Below are positions 52,456 through 64,000 of a DNA stretch of 64,000 nucleotides, piece by piece. Below the pieces are notes generated by a model, which was not told the origin of the DNA, ran no database searches, and worked only from the letters and a program-made list of their open reading frames with translations. Position numbers and translations under genes: made by a program. Origin of the DNA: Camellia lanceoleosa (Eukaryota; Streptophyta; Magnoliopsida; Ericales; Theaceae). The stretch is from assembly GCA_025200525.1 (NCBI GenBank), contig CM045758.1:61320649-61384648 (forward strand). Direction: 5' to 3'. How positions within the stretch are numbered: position 1 is the stretch's first letter; every line of letters starts with the position of its first letter.

Positions 52456-55400
52456 TGTAGACATCCCATTTTTGACCGCCCTCAAGACTTGGACGTCACC
52501 GTTTGAACACTCAGTGATCATCCATGTTCGTGTTCGTCTTGAGTTCTCGGTCGCGCGCCTTGCCTCAAGACCTCTCGACTTGTTTGTTTTGTGCTTGGTT
52601 GTGCACCAAACACTTGTGTTTTTGCTTCTGAGGGCAGGGAATGGTTTGTTGGCCATCCCCACACCTCACCGGCCTTGGTCTGAGGTCACCGACCATGTTT
52701 TATTGCTACCGGCCAATAGTTTTGGCCGATCGGCACTATAGTTGGTCGGCCGGCCATTGATTTGGTCGATCGGCCATATTTTCTGCCCGAGACCTTTTCT
52801 TTGCCTCTTTCAGGCATTGTGCATGCCATATGTGCCAGCTAGTGAGCAGAAATCCTGCCCTCCATACACGTGTATGGAGGGATTTCATCCTTACACTTAG
52901 CTTCCTTTGGAAGCTTGGATTTGCATTGTCTATAAGAGGAGGGCCTCCCCTCCCTTTCCAGAGGTTGATTCAGCTGATATATAACTTATATATCCCTCTC
53001 TCTATATATCTCCCTCTCTCTCTATTTTTGTGTGTGTAATAGTGTTCTAAAGGCTTTTTTGTTCTTAGTTTTGCACTAAGACACCTAGTATTACACTATA
53101 CTTGGGTTGCTGAGGTTTTAAGGGGTTGATTTCAGAGTTTTGAGTTGATTTTTGATCAAAAGAAGGTGCTGGACTTGGTGTTCTTGAAGTGTTCTTCAAG
53201 CGTGAGAACTTACCCTTTTATTCCCCATTTTTGCTTAAGGCTTTAAACCTATTTGCATATTGTTTTGAGCTTAGTGTATAAATGATAAAAGTTCTTTATT
53301 TTCATGCTTAAGATGTTTCATTAAGGTCACTTTTGTGCTGGGGGTCGTCCACCCCCTCTTAGGCCTTGTTTAGCCCCTTCTTATGCCTTTCTCTTTGGGC
53401 TTTGTAACCCTTTTGTTTCGAGCTTCTCACCACTGAAATCCAGAGGATTTTCAGTGGTGGAGAAGTGGTTTTGAGGTCATGTATAGGGGAGGGACCCCTC
53501 TCTCCCTTTGTGTCTCCTTTGCTTGCATTTAGGGCTGTAACATGTTTGCTTAGCTTTATTTGGCTCCATTTCAGAGGCTTTTTGGTGTCATTTAGTCATA
53601 TTATAACTCTTTTTTTGGTCAGATTGTTAGCCCATTGCATGCATCATGCACTTGCTTTGTAATCCCCTCTATTGTCATAATATACACCTTGCATTTAGAC
53701 CACCATGCTTGCATGTTTTAGCTTGACTTCATGAAGTTTTTAGTCATGTTTCATCATGTTTAAGCTCTGTTTGGTGTTGATTTGGTCATGCTCTTCATAT
53801 TTTGTATGGCCACCATGTATCCTAGCTTGTTAGCTTGGAGTGTGTGAGTCATGAGCATGCTTTATTTGGGTAATTTCAGTGATTTGGAGTCACTTATCAT
53901 GCTATTTCAGTCCATGCTCCATGTTTGTATGCTTGCATTTACCATCCTTTCAATGCTTTAAAGAGTTGTCCTTTTGTGCCTTAAAATAGGTCATTATACA
54001 TGCCTCTTTGTTTAAGTCCTTGGGCTGCCATATCAGTGGGTATTTGGGCTTATTTTGACATATCATAGCTCTATTTTTCCTTGGTTAAGTCTTGCCATGT
54101 TTGGTTGCCATAGGTGCAATGCAATTGCCCTTTTTGGCCTTATACACGTCTTGCTTTGTGCTCATTTTTCTAGCATGTTTTGGCCTCATCCCATGCATGT
54201 TCTAGCTTTATTTTGGTCTACCTTGGGACTATTTTGAGTTGCTTTGGCCCTTTGGGGCTTGGTTGATATGGCTATGGTGTTAGCCCCATGGCTAGCTTTG
54301 AGCATTGAGTCCATTAGCATGCTATATTTCGCTTGTGTGTTTGGTTTGGCATTCCTCTTAGCACGATTTAAGAGCTCAACATGTTTGTAAAATGCCCTTG
54401 TTTGTCTTTTTTCAATGTGTTTAAGAGTCGCCTCTTTTATGCCTTAGATGATAGGTCTTTGTGCATGCATGTTTCCATGTGTGTTTTGTGCCTTTGTTGC
54501 ACCATTTTGGCCACTGTTATGGACACGGTTGAGGCCTATCCATCTTTAGTGTAAGCCCATCTTACCATGTTGTCACATGTTTGTCCCACTTCGTATGTTG
54601 TTGCATACACTTCCGCCTTCACATGCCTTGCATGTTTGTATGTTCATGTTACATTTTATCATGTTGTTCAAGGTTGTTACCTCACATCATGCTTATATGC
54701 CTGTTGCATGCTCGGATTATTACATTGCATGTTTGCATGCTTAAGTCATATTGCATGTTTGCAAAGCTTGCTTTGCATTGTCGTTTGGATTAAAGTGTTA
54801 ATCCAAGCACGAGGAACGAGGGGCGTTTCATACTTCAAGTGATGAAACGTATCTCAATTCTCGGTTGCCGACGCTCTTGATGATCCATGATAGAGTTCTA
54901 GGCACTTATGTGATTTTCTTGGTATTTGGCATGCTCATGTTTCATTACATTAGTTACATATGTTGCATTGCTCATGTTGCATTGCATTAATTGCATGTTT
55001 TGCGTTGCATTTGGCATACACGCATTGCATTTTTGTTTGGTTTGGGGTATCAAACAAAACATGAGGAATGAGGTGTGTTCGTACTTAAAGTGACAAAACA
55101 CGTCTCAATCCTCGGTCGCCGACACTCTTGATTCAACATGATAGAGTGTGTAGCATTCATTTGTTTTGTTGCATTCATTCTACATTGATTGGCACACTTG
55201 GCCTCTTTGGCCATCATGCATTGAAATGCGTGATTGGTGGCCCAAGGGTAGAGAGCCATGCTCCCTTAAGTTCATAGCATGATAGGGAGAATGGCCGTGC
55301 ACACATTGTCTTGTAAATGCCTTGCCATGCACTGTCTATCCTCTGGTGTAGCAAAACCAGTATTCTGCAGGAAGGAATGGCCGGTCGGCCACTTCGATCT

Positions 55401-56864
55401 TAAACCCGACTATCAAAGTCCAAATTGATGGCCCTATTTCTGGTCGATGACCATTTTCTCATGGCCGGTGGATCTTTATCTTGGCCGGTGGCATCCCACA
55501 ATGCTCAGGGAGCAATTCAGAGGCATCTCAAGGATTTTTACAGTCCTTAGAGGTGTAGAACAGTGCGAAGAGAGGCAACAGAAGCATGGCAACGGGTTTC
55601 TGAGCGAGGGATCGAGCATGCATCGTCCAATCATTCCGAGGCGGGGCTGCGGTGGCCTCTCGAATTTCATACTTAGTTTATTTTGTAATTAATTCGTTAA
55701 TTAAATAAGGGTCTGTAATATTTAATTAGCTAGAATAGTTAATCATTTATTTGGTTTGTATTATTTATTTTGACCCCCCTCCCATGAGGGGGCCAACTGT
55801 TGTAATAAGTGTGCGTGCGTGTGATGCATGTCTTCCAACCCCGCATCTTTCTCCCTTTTATTTACCAGCTTATGATGGTTAGTTCTAGGGTATGTTTCAA
55901 TTAGCATCTATATGTTCGCATGCTTGCATTCATTCATTTGTATTGCATGCACCGGGCTCGGCGCATCATGCTAACTGCATTGTATTTCAATTCCAAGTTG
56001 AATACATGTTATCTGTTGCATTTCATATGCCATGTTTAGAATAGCCGAGCCTATCTTAGTTGCATTTTGCATGTGTTGCATTAGCCATCTTAATATGAAC
56101 TAGGATCATGCATTGATTATTAACTAGTTTCTGTTTTGGCTTGGAGTACTCGGTAAGTATTTATGCTTTAGCATCCTTGCATGTGTGTGAGTGACTACCA
56201 TGATAGCATGCTTACCATGAGGCTATTTGCTTACGTGATATAACTGCCTGAATGCCTGTGGGTGAAGGTTGGGTTGCTTGAATTGGAATAATTCATCGAA
56301 ACCCGTGTTTTAGCCTACTTGTGAGTAGCAAACTTCAATCCATTTTCAAAACAAACGGATATGCGATGCTTTGTTCCAACTTAGGCAATCTAGTCTATAC
56401 TTGTATGCTGTGTGCATCACGTAGTTATTCTAGGCTAATAACCGGAATAAGAGCACATAATGTTTTCAAAACTAGATATCATGGTTAGTAGAGGCCGATT
56501 TTTGATCGGGCGAGCGGGGGTGCTCATAGATGACCTTCCCCAATCGTACCCAAGTTCCCAAGCTGAGGCAACTTTGGTGATGACGGACACGTGGCCTTAG
56601 GCAACGAGTCAGGGTTTCCTAAATTTTCCTAAAATAAAATATTTATGTGGCAACTCTGTATCTGGCAAAGCAATCCATGTTTGGCACTTCTTTTTAAAAT
56701 TTTGTTTTCCAAAACGATTTTCCGGATTTTGACTCTTTGATAATTCATTGGTCTTGCATTGCACTCTGCGAGATTAGATACAGGACCGTGACATTAAGTC
56801 CGAACTGTAGTGACCCCAAATGAACAAAACGGGATTTCTCCCGGGACGTTCGGGGACGTCTACA
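52456..56864 (+). repeat. Right (3') LTR of the 17.8-kb element, 4409 bp
   Basis: Matches the left LTR from its TGTAGACATCCC start to GTCTACA, with only a few percent of base differences by eye. It keeps the original 576 bp at 53804-54379 that the left copy has lost. Confidence 0.92.
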
Positions 56865-56869
56865 GCAAG
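56865..56869. repeat. TSD GCAAG, right of the 17.8-kb element
   Basis: Matches 39094-39098. Confidence 0.92.
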
Positions 56870-57085
56870 GATAAGCTTTTCCAATGGAAGGTAACGTGTT
56901 TCAGCGTCGGCCATTGCTTTGGTTACATAGTAAACCGGTCGCTGCTCCCCAAGTTCTTCCTTTGACAATACGGCGCTGACCGCCTGGTCGGATATCGCCA
57001 GATACAAAATGAGGGGATCGCTTGCCACAGGTGTTGCCAAAAGTGGTAGTGAACGGAGATAGGATTTCAAGTCGTCCAAAGCGAT
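56870..57085 (-). pseudogene. Tat2 RNase H, right of the insertion
   Basis: Minus frame: [54 protein letters not shown]. It aligns with the same part of Tat1 and joins to 39093 when the 17.8-kb insert is removed. Confidence 0.85.
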
Positions 57086-57096
57086 CCCCTCATTTT
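57006..57096. repeat. 18-bp inverted repeat at the Tat2/chromovirus junction
   Basis: AAAATGAGGGGATCGCTT (57006-57023) and its exact complement AAGCGATCCCCTCATTTT (57079-57096). The second copy straddles the boundary between the minus-strand Tat2 frame and the plus-strand chromovirus frame. Confidence 0.9.
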
Positions 57097-59223
57097 ATGG
57101 GATTAGCCGGCTATTACAGGAGGTTTGTTCAAGATTTTTCCAAAATCGCTGTGCCGCTTACACAATTGACTCGAAAGGGAGTGACATTTGAATGGTCAGA
57201 AGAGCGGGAGGTTGCCTTCCAGGAGTTGAAAACAAAGTTAACCACAACACCAGTTCTGGCCTTACCATCCGGTACCGACGGGTTTGTAATCTACAGTGAT
57301 GCTTCGCATAAAGGACTTGGTTGTGTACTTATGCCACATGGAAGAGTTATCGCTTATGCTTCTCAACAGCTGAAACCCCATGAGAAGAATTATCCCACAC
57401 ACGATCTTGAGCTAGCAGCAGTAGTTTTTGCTTTGAAGATATGGTGGCATTATCTGTATGGCACTACTTGCGAAGTTTATACCGATCACAAAAGTCTCAA
57501 GTACCTTTTTACTCAGAAAGAGTTGAATATGCGGCAATAGCGTTGGTTAGAGCTAGTTAAAGATTATGATTTACATATTCATTATCGTCTCGGTAAAGCC
57601 AACACAGTTGCAGACGTGCTTAGTCAAAAGAATGTGGGAAATTTGACAAATCTATTTACGGAACAAAAGGAGTTGAGGAGTGAATTAGATAAAATGAAGA
57701 TGGATCTTGTGGTGCATGAACAGGAGGCCATAGTGGCAGCAGTGATGGCTTAACCAACTTTACTTGAAGAGATCAAGCTACATCAAATAGAAGATGAAGC
57801 CCTACGAAAAGTATGTGATGAGTTGGAGACAAAACCAAAACCGGGGTTCAGTTTGGTACTCAAGTTTCAAAACAGGATATGTGTCCCCAATGTGTTGGAA
57901 CTTAAACGGAAAATAATGGAAGAAGCACATGCGTCGAGGTTTGCGATGCATTCGGGAAGCACCAAAATGTACCGAGATTTGAAACAAAATTTTTGGTGGC
58001 CAGGTATGGAAAAGGAGATCGCAGAATTCGTTTCTAAGTGTCTACAGTGCCAGCAAGTAAAGGCAGAACATCAAAAAGCAGCAGGACTGTTGCAACCCCT
58101 TCCAACCCCGGAATGGAAGTGGGAACATTTGGCCATGGATTTTGTTATGGGATTACCACGGACTCCTCGGGGTATGAATTCTGTATGGGTGATTGTGGAC
58201 CAATTAACTAAGTCTACTCACTTCCTACCAGTGAAGACTCAATATGATGTAGATAAACTCGCAGTACTTTATGTGAATGAAATTGTCAGGCTCCATGGTG
58301 TTCCGGTCTCAATTGTGTCGGATAGGGATCCCAAATTTGTTTCAAGATTCTGGCAAAGTCTGCAAGAAGTTATGGGTACAGAACTCAAATTTAGCACAAC
58401 TTTTCACCCTCAGATAGATGGTCAGTCCGAGAGAACGAGACAAACTCTAGAAGATATGCTCCGAATGTGTGTACTGGATTTTCAGGAAAGTTGGGAAACC
58501 CATCTACCATTGGTAGAATTTGCATACAACAATAGTTACCATTCGAGTATTGAGATGGCACCTTATGAAGCTCTATATGGGAGACCGTGTCATTCCCCTG
58601 TGTGTTGGGCCGAAGTGGGAGATAGATCATTGCTAGGGCCTGAAATTGTGCAGTTGACAACTGAAAAGGTTCGAATTATTCGGGAAAGATTAAAAACTGC
58701 GCAAAGTAGATAGAAAAGTTATGCGGATGACCGGCGAAGGAATTTGGAATTTGAAGTGGATAGTCATGTGTTCGTGAAAGTCACCCCAATGAAAGGACAT
58801 CAGCGATTTGGGAAAAGGGGTAAGTTAACTCCCCGATATGTTGGTCCCTTCCAAATTCTGGAAAGAGTAGGTCCGGTCGCTTACCAAGTTGCCCTCCTAC
58901 CAAATATGAGCCAAGTCCATAACGTGTTCCATGTTTCTATGCTTCGAGGATACCTTCTGGACCCATCACATGTAATAGATTATCACTAAATTGTGCTAGA
59001 TGACAAGTTAACTTATGAAGAGAAACCAATTCGAATTCTGGACCGACAAGTGAAGCAATTATGAAATCGAGAGATTCCAATGGTAAAAGTCGAATGGCAA
59101 GAACATTACGGAACCGAAGCAACTTGGGAAAAAGAGGAGGATATGCAATACCAATATCCGTGTCTGTTTCCGTCCTGAGGTAAAACAAGTTTGAGGGACC
59201 AAACTTATTTAAGGGAGGGAGAG
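57086..59223 (+). pseudogene. Tekay-type chromovirus pol, 5'-truncated
   Basis: A single frame from about 57085 to 59177 with stops near 57538, 57751, 58711, 58987 and 59062. Order: end of RT ([20 protein letters not shown]), RNase H ([34 protein letters not shown]), integrase (zinc module HSGSTKMYRDLK with CLQCQQVKAEH; core MDFVMGLPRTP, IVSDRDPKF, QIDGQSERT), then FGKRGKLTPRYVGPFQIL. It ends with a chromodomain-like tail ILDRQVKQL*NREIPMVKVE. That tail, which can guide integration to marked chromatin, and the spacing identify the Tekay (Del) group. Gag, protease and most of RT are absent. It ends at a purine tract AAGGGAGGGAGAG. Confidence 0.92.
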
Positions 59224-61261
59224 TGTAATAACCCGACCCTTGCATGTGCTTCTGACATGTTTAAGTCTCTTATTTTGTGCATGAAAATGCTTAATGAAAA
59301 ATTTTGTGATTATATCTGTTGGATAAGAAAACCATCTGTTACATTTAAAATGTTTAGAACAGAAATTTGAAGCCTTAGAGGCATGATAATCCGAAATTGA
59401 TGTTATATTTGAGATCAGTATAATTTTTAGGTAATATTAAGCATCTTGGTGAAATTTCAATTTGGGGATGGCTAAACGATTGATTTTTGTCTTATTCACA
59501 TTATATATATATAGATATCTATGTAGCATGCTCCTCAAATATGTTAACTAAGAGGCTTCATTTCATATATCTCCTGTGAGAAAATATTAGAGTAGAGAAG
59601 GGTTGAGGAGTAGGGAAAGAAGAGCATCAAGAAGGTTAGGAAGTGAGAGACCTAAGCTCAAGGTATGTGGATTTCACCTTAATTACCTCCTCTCTTGTTT
59701 TGGGATAGGAATTTCTTGAGTATGAGTAGAATTTTCTTTGGTATGGGATGTGTATGGATTTAATTGAGAAGATGTGTTGATGTTAGATTGATTTAGAGTT
59801 AAATTTCATCCTATCCCTTATCAATTATGGACTTGGATGATCTTATTGTATAAAATTCGTCATGTTTGTGTTATGCTCATGAAATGTAAGGAGCAGGAAT
59901 GAATTTATGTTTGTAATACTTTGTACAAGATTCATGTTTGACTATGATCCACATGTTGTGTGTCTCCTAAATTACATGATGTTTAGACCATATTTTATGC
60001 ATTAAAGGATCTATTTTGGACCTTATTGAAGTCACCAAAGAATTAGATTTTTGGAGAATTTTGGATAGATTTTTGGAGAATTTCGGATAGGTTTTTGGCA
60101 GAATCGCCGCACGTGCGGGAGTCACTGCCGCACGTGCGGCAAATGGGGCAAATTTTGGGCTTGAACACTGTCTAAAAGGCACGTGCGGGGCATCACTGCC
60201 GCACGTGCAGGAGGATTTGCCATACGTGCGGGGCTCACAGCCGTACGTGCGGCTCAAGTTGAAAAACATGGAATGCTCCATTTGGCCTATTTGACCCTCT
60301 GGGATGTGTGAAATTAATATTTGAAATTTTTACAGTGTTCCATTATTTACTGGAAGTTAACGAATGCAGTGTGAATTTAAAAGAAAGTCGAACTAATTGG
60401 TGAGTTCTATGTGTGTAGGGCACACTCCGGGAGGAAGTAGCGTCCCGCCACAACACTGTGAGTAGTAGTACATTTAATTATCATTAATGCTTATGGCTAT
60501 TAACGTTTTGATTTCCGCAAGTCACTATCTTGACATGTATAATGATTGAAAAATGATGTGAATGGAAACGTTGAAAGAATATATGTGCATATGGATCATT
60601 CTGGGCCGATGACCGTTCTGTTTCGGGCGATGGCATCAGATATCGGGCCAATGGCGTTCAGATATCGGGGCCAATGGCGTTCGAAAGTAGCGCAAAGACC
60701 TTTGGGTTAACTTTATGAACTCGGCAGTCACATATACATGATTATGATTTATGATTTAAATTACGTGTTGAACTGTATAGGTACTATTATTCAATGAGCT
60801 TCGCTCACTCCGCATTTTGCCTGTTTCTATAGGTAATCAACCTGGGAGCCAGTCTTAACTCCTGAAGCTCGTCTGTCTTTTGTCAACCCCTTATGTTCAG
60901 GCACTTAGGTGGAACCGCCCCAATTGTTTTTGTGATCTTTTGTCAAGCTTTAGCTTGTATTCTGATTGCCTGATAAAGGTTGAGATGTCAATAATGTTTT
61001 GCTATATGCCCGATCTCGAGGCTGGATCTGTATATATGTATGTATATAACCGATACTCCGATGCATGTTTCTGTATAATATTTCCTTGTTATGATGTTTG
61101 CGATCCTGACATAGTAGTGATAGCTCGAGGGATATAATTTTATGTTATTCTATAAACTTAAGTGCTTCCACTCAGGCCCCCTATATTATGTATATCAGGT
61201 TCAGTGCACATGTCTGCATAGGTCATGCCCGAACTTTTAGGGGCGGGTTTGGGGCGTGACA
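59224..61261 (+). repeat. Chromovirus 3' LTR, 2038 bp
   Basis: TGTAATAACCCGACCC at the start and GGGGCGTGACA at the end. A TATA-rich segment TTATATATATATAGATATC is at about 59498. It contains the palindrome cluster at 60107-60255. Directly after its CA the sequence returns to Tat2 RT on the minus strand. Confidence 0.92.
60107..60255. repeat. CCGCACGTGCGG palindrome cluster in chromovirus LTR
   Basis: Two perfect copies and four variants (CACGTGCGGGG, CCGCACGTGCAG, CCATACGTGCGG, CCGTACGTGCGG). Its distance from the LTR end (about 1.0-1.15 kb) is close to that in the fragment at 40776-40921. Confidence 0.85.
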
Positions 61262-62556
61262 ATATGGGAGTGCTTTTCCTTGGATTTGACCACCATATCA
61301 TCGATGTATACTTCCATAGTACGGCTGAGTTGTTCCTTGAACATTGCAGTCACTAATCTTTGATAAGTTGCCCCCGCATTCTTCAGCTCAAAAGGCATGA
61401 CCTTGTAGCAATAGGTTCCTCTTGGGGTGAGGAATGCGGTTTTCTCTTGATCCTCCGGATGCATGGCAATTTGATGATAGCCCCTATAGGCGTCCAAGAA
61501 GCTCTTGCGTTGATGATGTGCCGTTGCGTCTACGAGTTGGTCTATTTTGGGCAAGGGAAAACAGTCCTTGGGACAAGCTTTGTTTAAGTCCGTGAAATCC
61601 ACACAGACACGCCAAGAGCCATTCTTCTTCTTGATGACCATAGTATTGGACAACCATGTAGGATAGGTTACTTCGCGAACTGCCCCGGCGTCAAGTAACT
61701 GATCTACTTCTTCAACAACGGCCGAAGTATGCTCCGCGGCTGACCGTCGACTTCTCTGAATAATTGGCTTACATTTTGGATCAACGTTTAAGCAGTGTTG
61801 GGCCACTGATGGATCCATTCCTGGCATCTCGTATGAGAACCATGCCAATACATCAATATTGCCGAGTAAGAAGGATATTAACTCCTGCCTTTCAACTGTA
61901 TCCAAGGAAGCGCCGATCATGAAGAATTTCTCAAGACTTTTGTTAATGTGGACCCGATGCAGGGCTTCAGTTGCCTTTTCGCTTGGAATCCTCCCAATGC
62001 CTTCGAGGCTCTCCCTATTCGGTACCTCAATGGAATGCACTTCCACCTCCCTTGGCCTCTTTGCAGTCAGAAGATAGCATGCTTGCGCCGATTTCTGAGA
62101 GCCACAAATTTGTTCGATTCCGTATTTAGTCAGAAAACGAAATAGTTGGTGGTAGGTGCTTGGCACGGCCTGCATCGTATGCAACCAAGTTCTGTCCATG
62201 ATGAGATTATACGACGAAGGAAGCTTGACAACTAGAAATTCTACGTTCACTGATCTGGTGCTGGCCGGTACAGGTAGTGTGATTTTGCCCAGAGGGTATT
62301 CCAGGTTAGCATTGAAGCCGAATAACGGGTAATCTGCTGGGGACAAGTCCGAGTCAGCAAAGCCAAGTTTGATGAAAGTTTTGTAATACATTATTTCTGA
62401 AGTGCTGCCCTGGTCAATGAGAACACGCTCAATGGTGAATTTGTTGACGCGTAGCTCGATGACGAGGGGATTAGTGTGGGGGATGGTTATTCCAACTAAA
62501 TCACTATCATCGAAACTAATCCTTCCAGTGTCATGGGGCCGTTTTGTTGGCATCAT
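61262..62556 (-). pseudogene. Tat2 protease and reverse transcriptase
   Basis: Protease box ERVLIDQGSTSEIMYYKTF and NLIMDRTWLHTM, then [85 protein letters not shown]. The frame is open over this whole stretch. At 61262 it runs into the chromovirus LTR, so the RT thumb and connection are missing. PFELKN in place of PFGLKN is an unusual substitution. Confidence 0.92.
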
Positions 62557-62559
62557 GGA

Positions 62560-63651
62560 GCTATTTGGGCTTGACTAAAACTGGATTGTTTGTACCTCAG
62601 ACGACACCAAAAGGCTGTATATCATATGAATTACACCCAAAGGGGGTGACTGCGGCCGTAGGGCTACTGTATTTGTTGAATTGTTCTTTCGGATGTATTA
62701 CGTAAGACGACCGTCTTGTACCAACTCTTCCAAGTGATCTTTCAATGCATAACAACTATCGGTGTTGTGACCATGGTCCTTATGATATTCACACCGTTTA
62801 TCTTGTCTTCTCGCATCGGGAGGTCCCGTCATCTTGGGCGGCCACTTGAAGAACGGAAGGTGTTGTACTTTCGACAGAATCTTACTGATTGGCTCTGTTA
62901 GGTCCAATATTTCTTGCTTGAGTGCCTTGTATGCCTGCTATCCACTTGATGTTGTTCATTAGCTCGATGTGAACATTGGTCGTTTGATCGGCGCGAGTCA
63001 CGCCTTTTGTCCCGTTTAGGTTGGTTTCGTCGCTTGGGGCTTCTTGGTGGCACGGATCTAATCGACTGAACAATTCCTGACACAGCTGTCTCAATGGCTT
63101 TACGTCTGGCTTTGACCCGCAGGGCATCATCCTCCACTTTGTAGTACTCTTCGACCTTCTTCATTAATTCCAGACGGTTTTGGGGGGGGCCATCTGGTTA
63201 ATGAACTGCGGAGGGGGCTATTAGGTTACAATCCCATCTTGAAGGCGGTGATGGCCATGGAGTCATTGCAAGCATCATCTACTAGATTGAAACACTCCCA
63301 ATAGCGGACCGAGTATTCGCAAAGAGTTTCTTTCGGTTTAATTTGCATGGCCCAAAGAGAATCAGCTTGCTTCGGCTGAACTTCATTAGTGATGAATCTC
63401 GCCTTGAATGACTTTTGGAGTTGGTGGAAGTTCTTAATCAACGCCGGCTCCAGTTTATAGTACCATCTCATGGCTAGTGGTCCCAGATTGCTTGAAAATA
63501 TTCGACACATGAGGGCTTCGTCGTCAGCATGAAGCGTCATCGCTTGCTTGTAATGACGAATGTGATCAGTGGGGTCCGATTTTCCATCGTAGAGGGTGAA
63601 CGACATTGCCTTGAACTTTTTGGGTAGCACAACCCTTACAATTCGTCGCAT
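62560..63651 (-). pseudogene. Tat2 gag, broken
   Basis: Capsid-like piece 63651-63226: FKAMSFTLYDGKSDPTDHIR, HADDEALMCRIFSSNLG, RWYYKLEPALIKNF. A stop or shift follows near 63225. Next comes a basic R/K-rich piece (63164-62898), then a knuckle-like CEYHKDHGHNTDSCYALKD with LEELVQDGRLT (62907-62698). It lines up with Tat1 gag. At least two frame changes are present. Confidence 0.85.
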
Positions 63652-64000
63652 GAATGGGTCATGTTTATATTCTTCATCCGAATCATCACTTTTCTCTCAT
63701 TTATGCCGTACGTGTGGACTTTCTTCAGATGAGCTGGATACATTAACGTGTCCTTTCTTTTTGGGCTCAAGGGATGGTGAGTCAGAATCACTGTCATTAT
63801 TGCGTTTCTGATGTCGAAGTCGTCGATCAACCTTCTTTCCTGAAGGTCAAACTCAGTTTTGGCATGCGGCTTGTTGGGATTTCACCACCTCCAAGGCCAA
63901 ATCCTAGCGTAGGCGCTCATTCTCAGCCATCATGTTCTCCAGCCGCTGTTCATTTTGCTTTGCTTGATCCATAATCGTCTGCATTGTCTCTTGCATTGAA
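63652..64000 (-). pseudogene. Tat2 gag N-terminal region, runs off the window
   Basis: Minus-strand sequence upstream of the capsid domain, with S/D- and K-rich coding traces. The 5' LTR and primer site lie beyond position 64000. Confidence 0.5.

Larger units (their letters stand above)
39099..56864 (+). mobile_element. Gag-only Ogre/Tat-like element, 17.8 kb
   Basis: TGTAGAC...GTCTACA ends, 5-bp TSD GCAAG, LTRs at 39099-44457 and 52456-56864, a TGGCGACTCTGTTGGGGA primer site, and a purine tract AAAGAGGGGCAAC before the right LTR. The internal 8 kb holds a gag with Ogre-type features. The rest has only traces of the pol start and of the integrase end, so protease, RT, RNase H and most of integrase are gone. 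It must have moved with proteins from a relative. It is inserted in Tat2 RNase H and is therefore younger than Tat2. Confidence 0.92.
30596..64000 (-). mobile_element. Tat2: second Tat-lineage element, split by two insertions
   Basis: In this window Tat2 runs from its 3' LTR (30596-31019) through an antisense gene, two tandem arrays and pol. It is interrupted at 39094/39099 by a 17.8-kb element and again at about 57086-61261 by a chromovirus. It continues with RT, protease and gag to the right edge. Removing the inserts rejoins the RNase H reading, from [15 protein letters not shown] at 56870 to the segment ending at 39093. About 0.3 kb of RT is missing at the chromovirus junction. Every coding part carries stops. 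Domain order, including the second RNase H, matches Tat1, but the sequences differ greatly. Confidence 0.88.

Overview
The window looks like repeat-dense nuclear DNA of a flowering plant, probably a eudicot. The evidence is an AT-rich background, one intronless F-box gene, Helitrons, MITEs, L1- and RTE-type LINE remnants, and layered Tat- and Tekay-type Ty3/gypsy LTR retrotransposons. The species cannot be named from sequence alone. There are no bacterial-type operons, CRISPR arrays, rRNA or recognisable tRNA genes.

Layout. 1-5.2 kb: intergenic DNA holding a 5'-truncated L1-type LINE (1839-3217) between 18-bp target-site duplications (TSDs), a TIR element (3293-3746), a MULE-type MITE (4728-4990, 9-bp TSD) and an RTE-LINE tail. 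5947-7164 (minus): an intact 405-codon F-box gene, the only convincing host gene. 7.2-9.5 kb: non-autonomous Helitrons starting about 100 bp upstream of that gene. 9.5-12.5 kb: MITEs and nested fold-back DNA. 12.5-29.6 kb: a head-to-tail Helitron array with a 2.2-kb solo LTR (13074-15289, TSD TTTTG) and a complete 11.8-kb Tat-lineage element, here Tat1 (16113-27939, minus, TSD CATAT), inserted into it.

From 30596 to beyond the right edge lies a second Tat-lineage element, Tat2 (minus). It is split by a 17.8-kb gag-only Ogre/Tat-like element in plus orientation (39099-56864, TSD GCAAG, LTRs of 5.4 and 4.4 kb) and by a 5'-truncated Tekay-type chromovirus (57086-61261, plus). The chromovirus left junction carries an 18-bp inverted repeat and lacks about 0.3 kb of Tat2 reverse transcriptase.

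Most notable features. (1) All three Tat-type elements carry, between pol and the 3' LTR, tandem arrays whose units are short palindromes or hairpins; stem bases change on both sides in several units. (2) Tat1 and Tat2 each carry a divergent, intron-containing gene on the strand opposite gag-pol, and both have a TTCCCGCC motif upstream of it. (3) The non-coding parts of each Tat element are peppered with their own short oligomer (CCGARCTA in Tat1, GCCGAAT in Tat2, TGCATG in the 17.8-kb element). All retroelement genes seen here carry stops, frameshifts or deletions, so none looks autonomous now.
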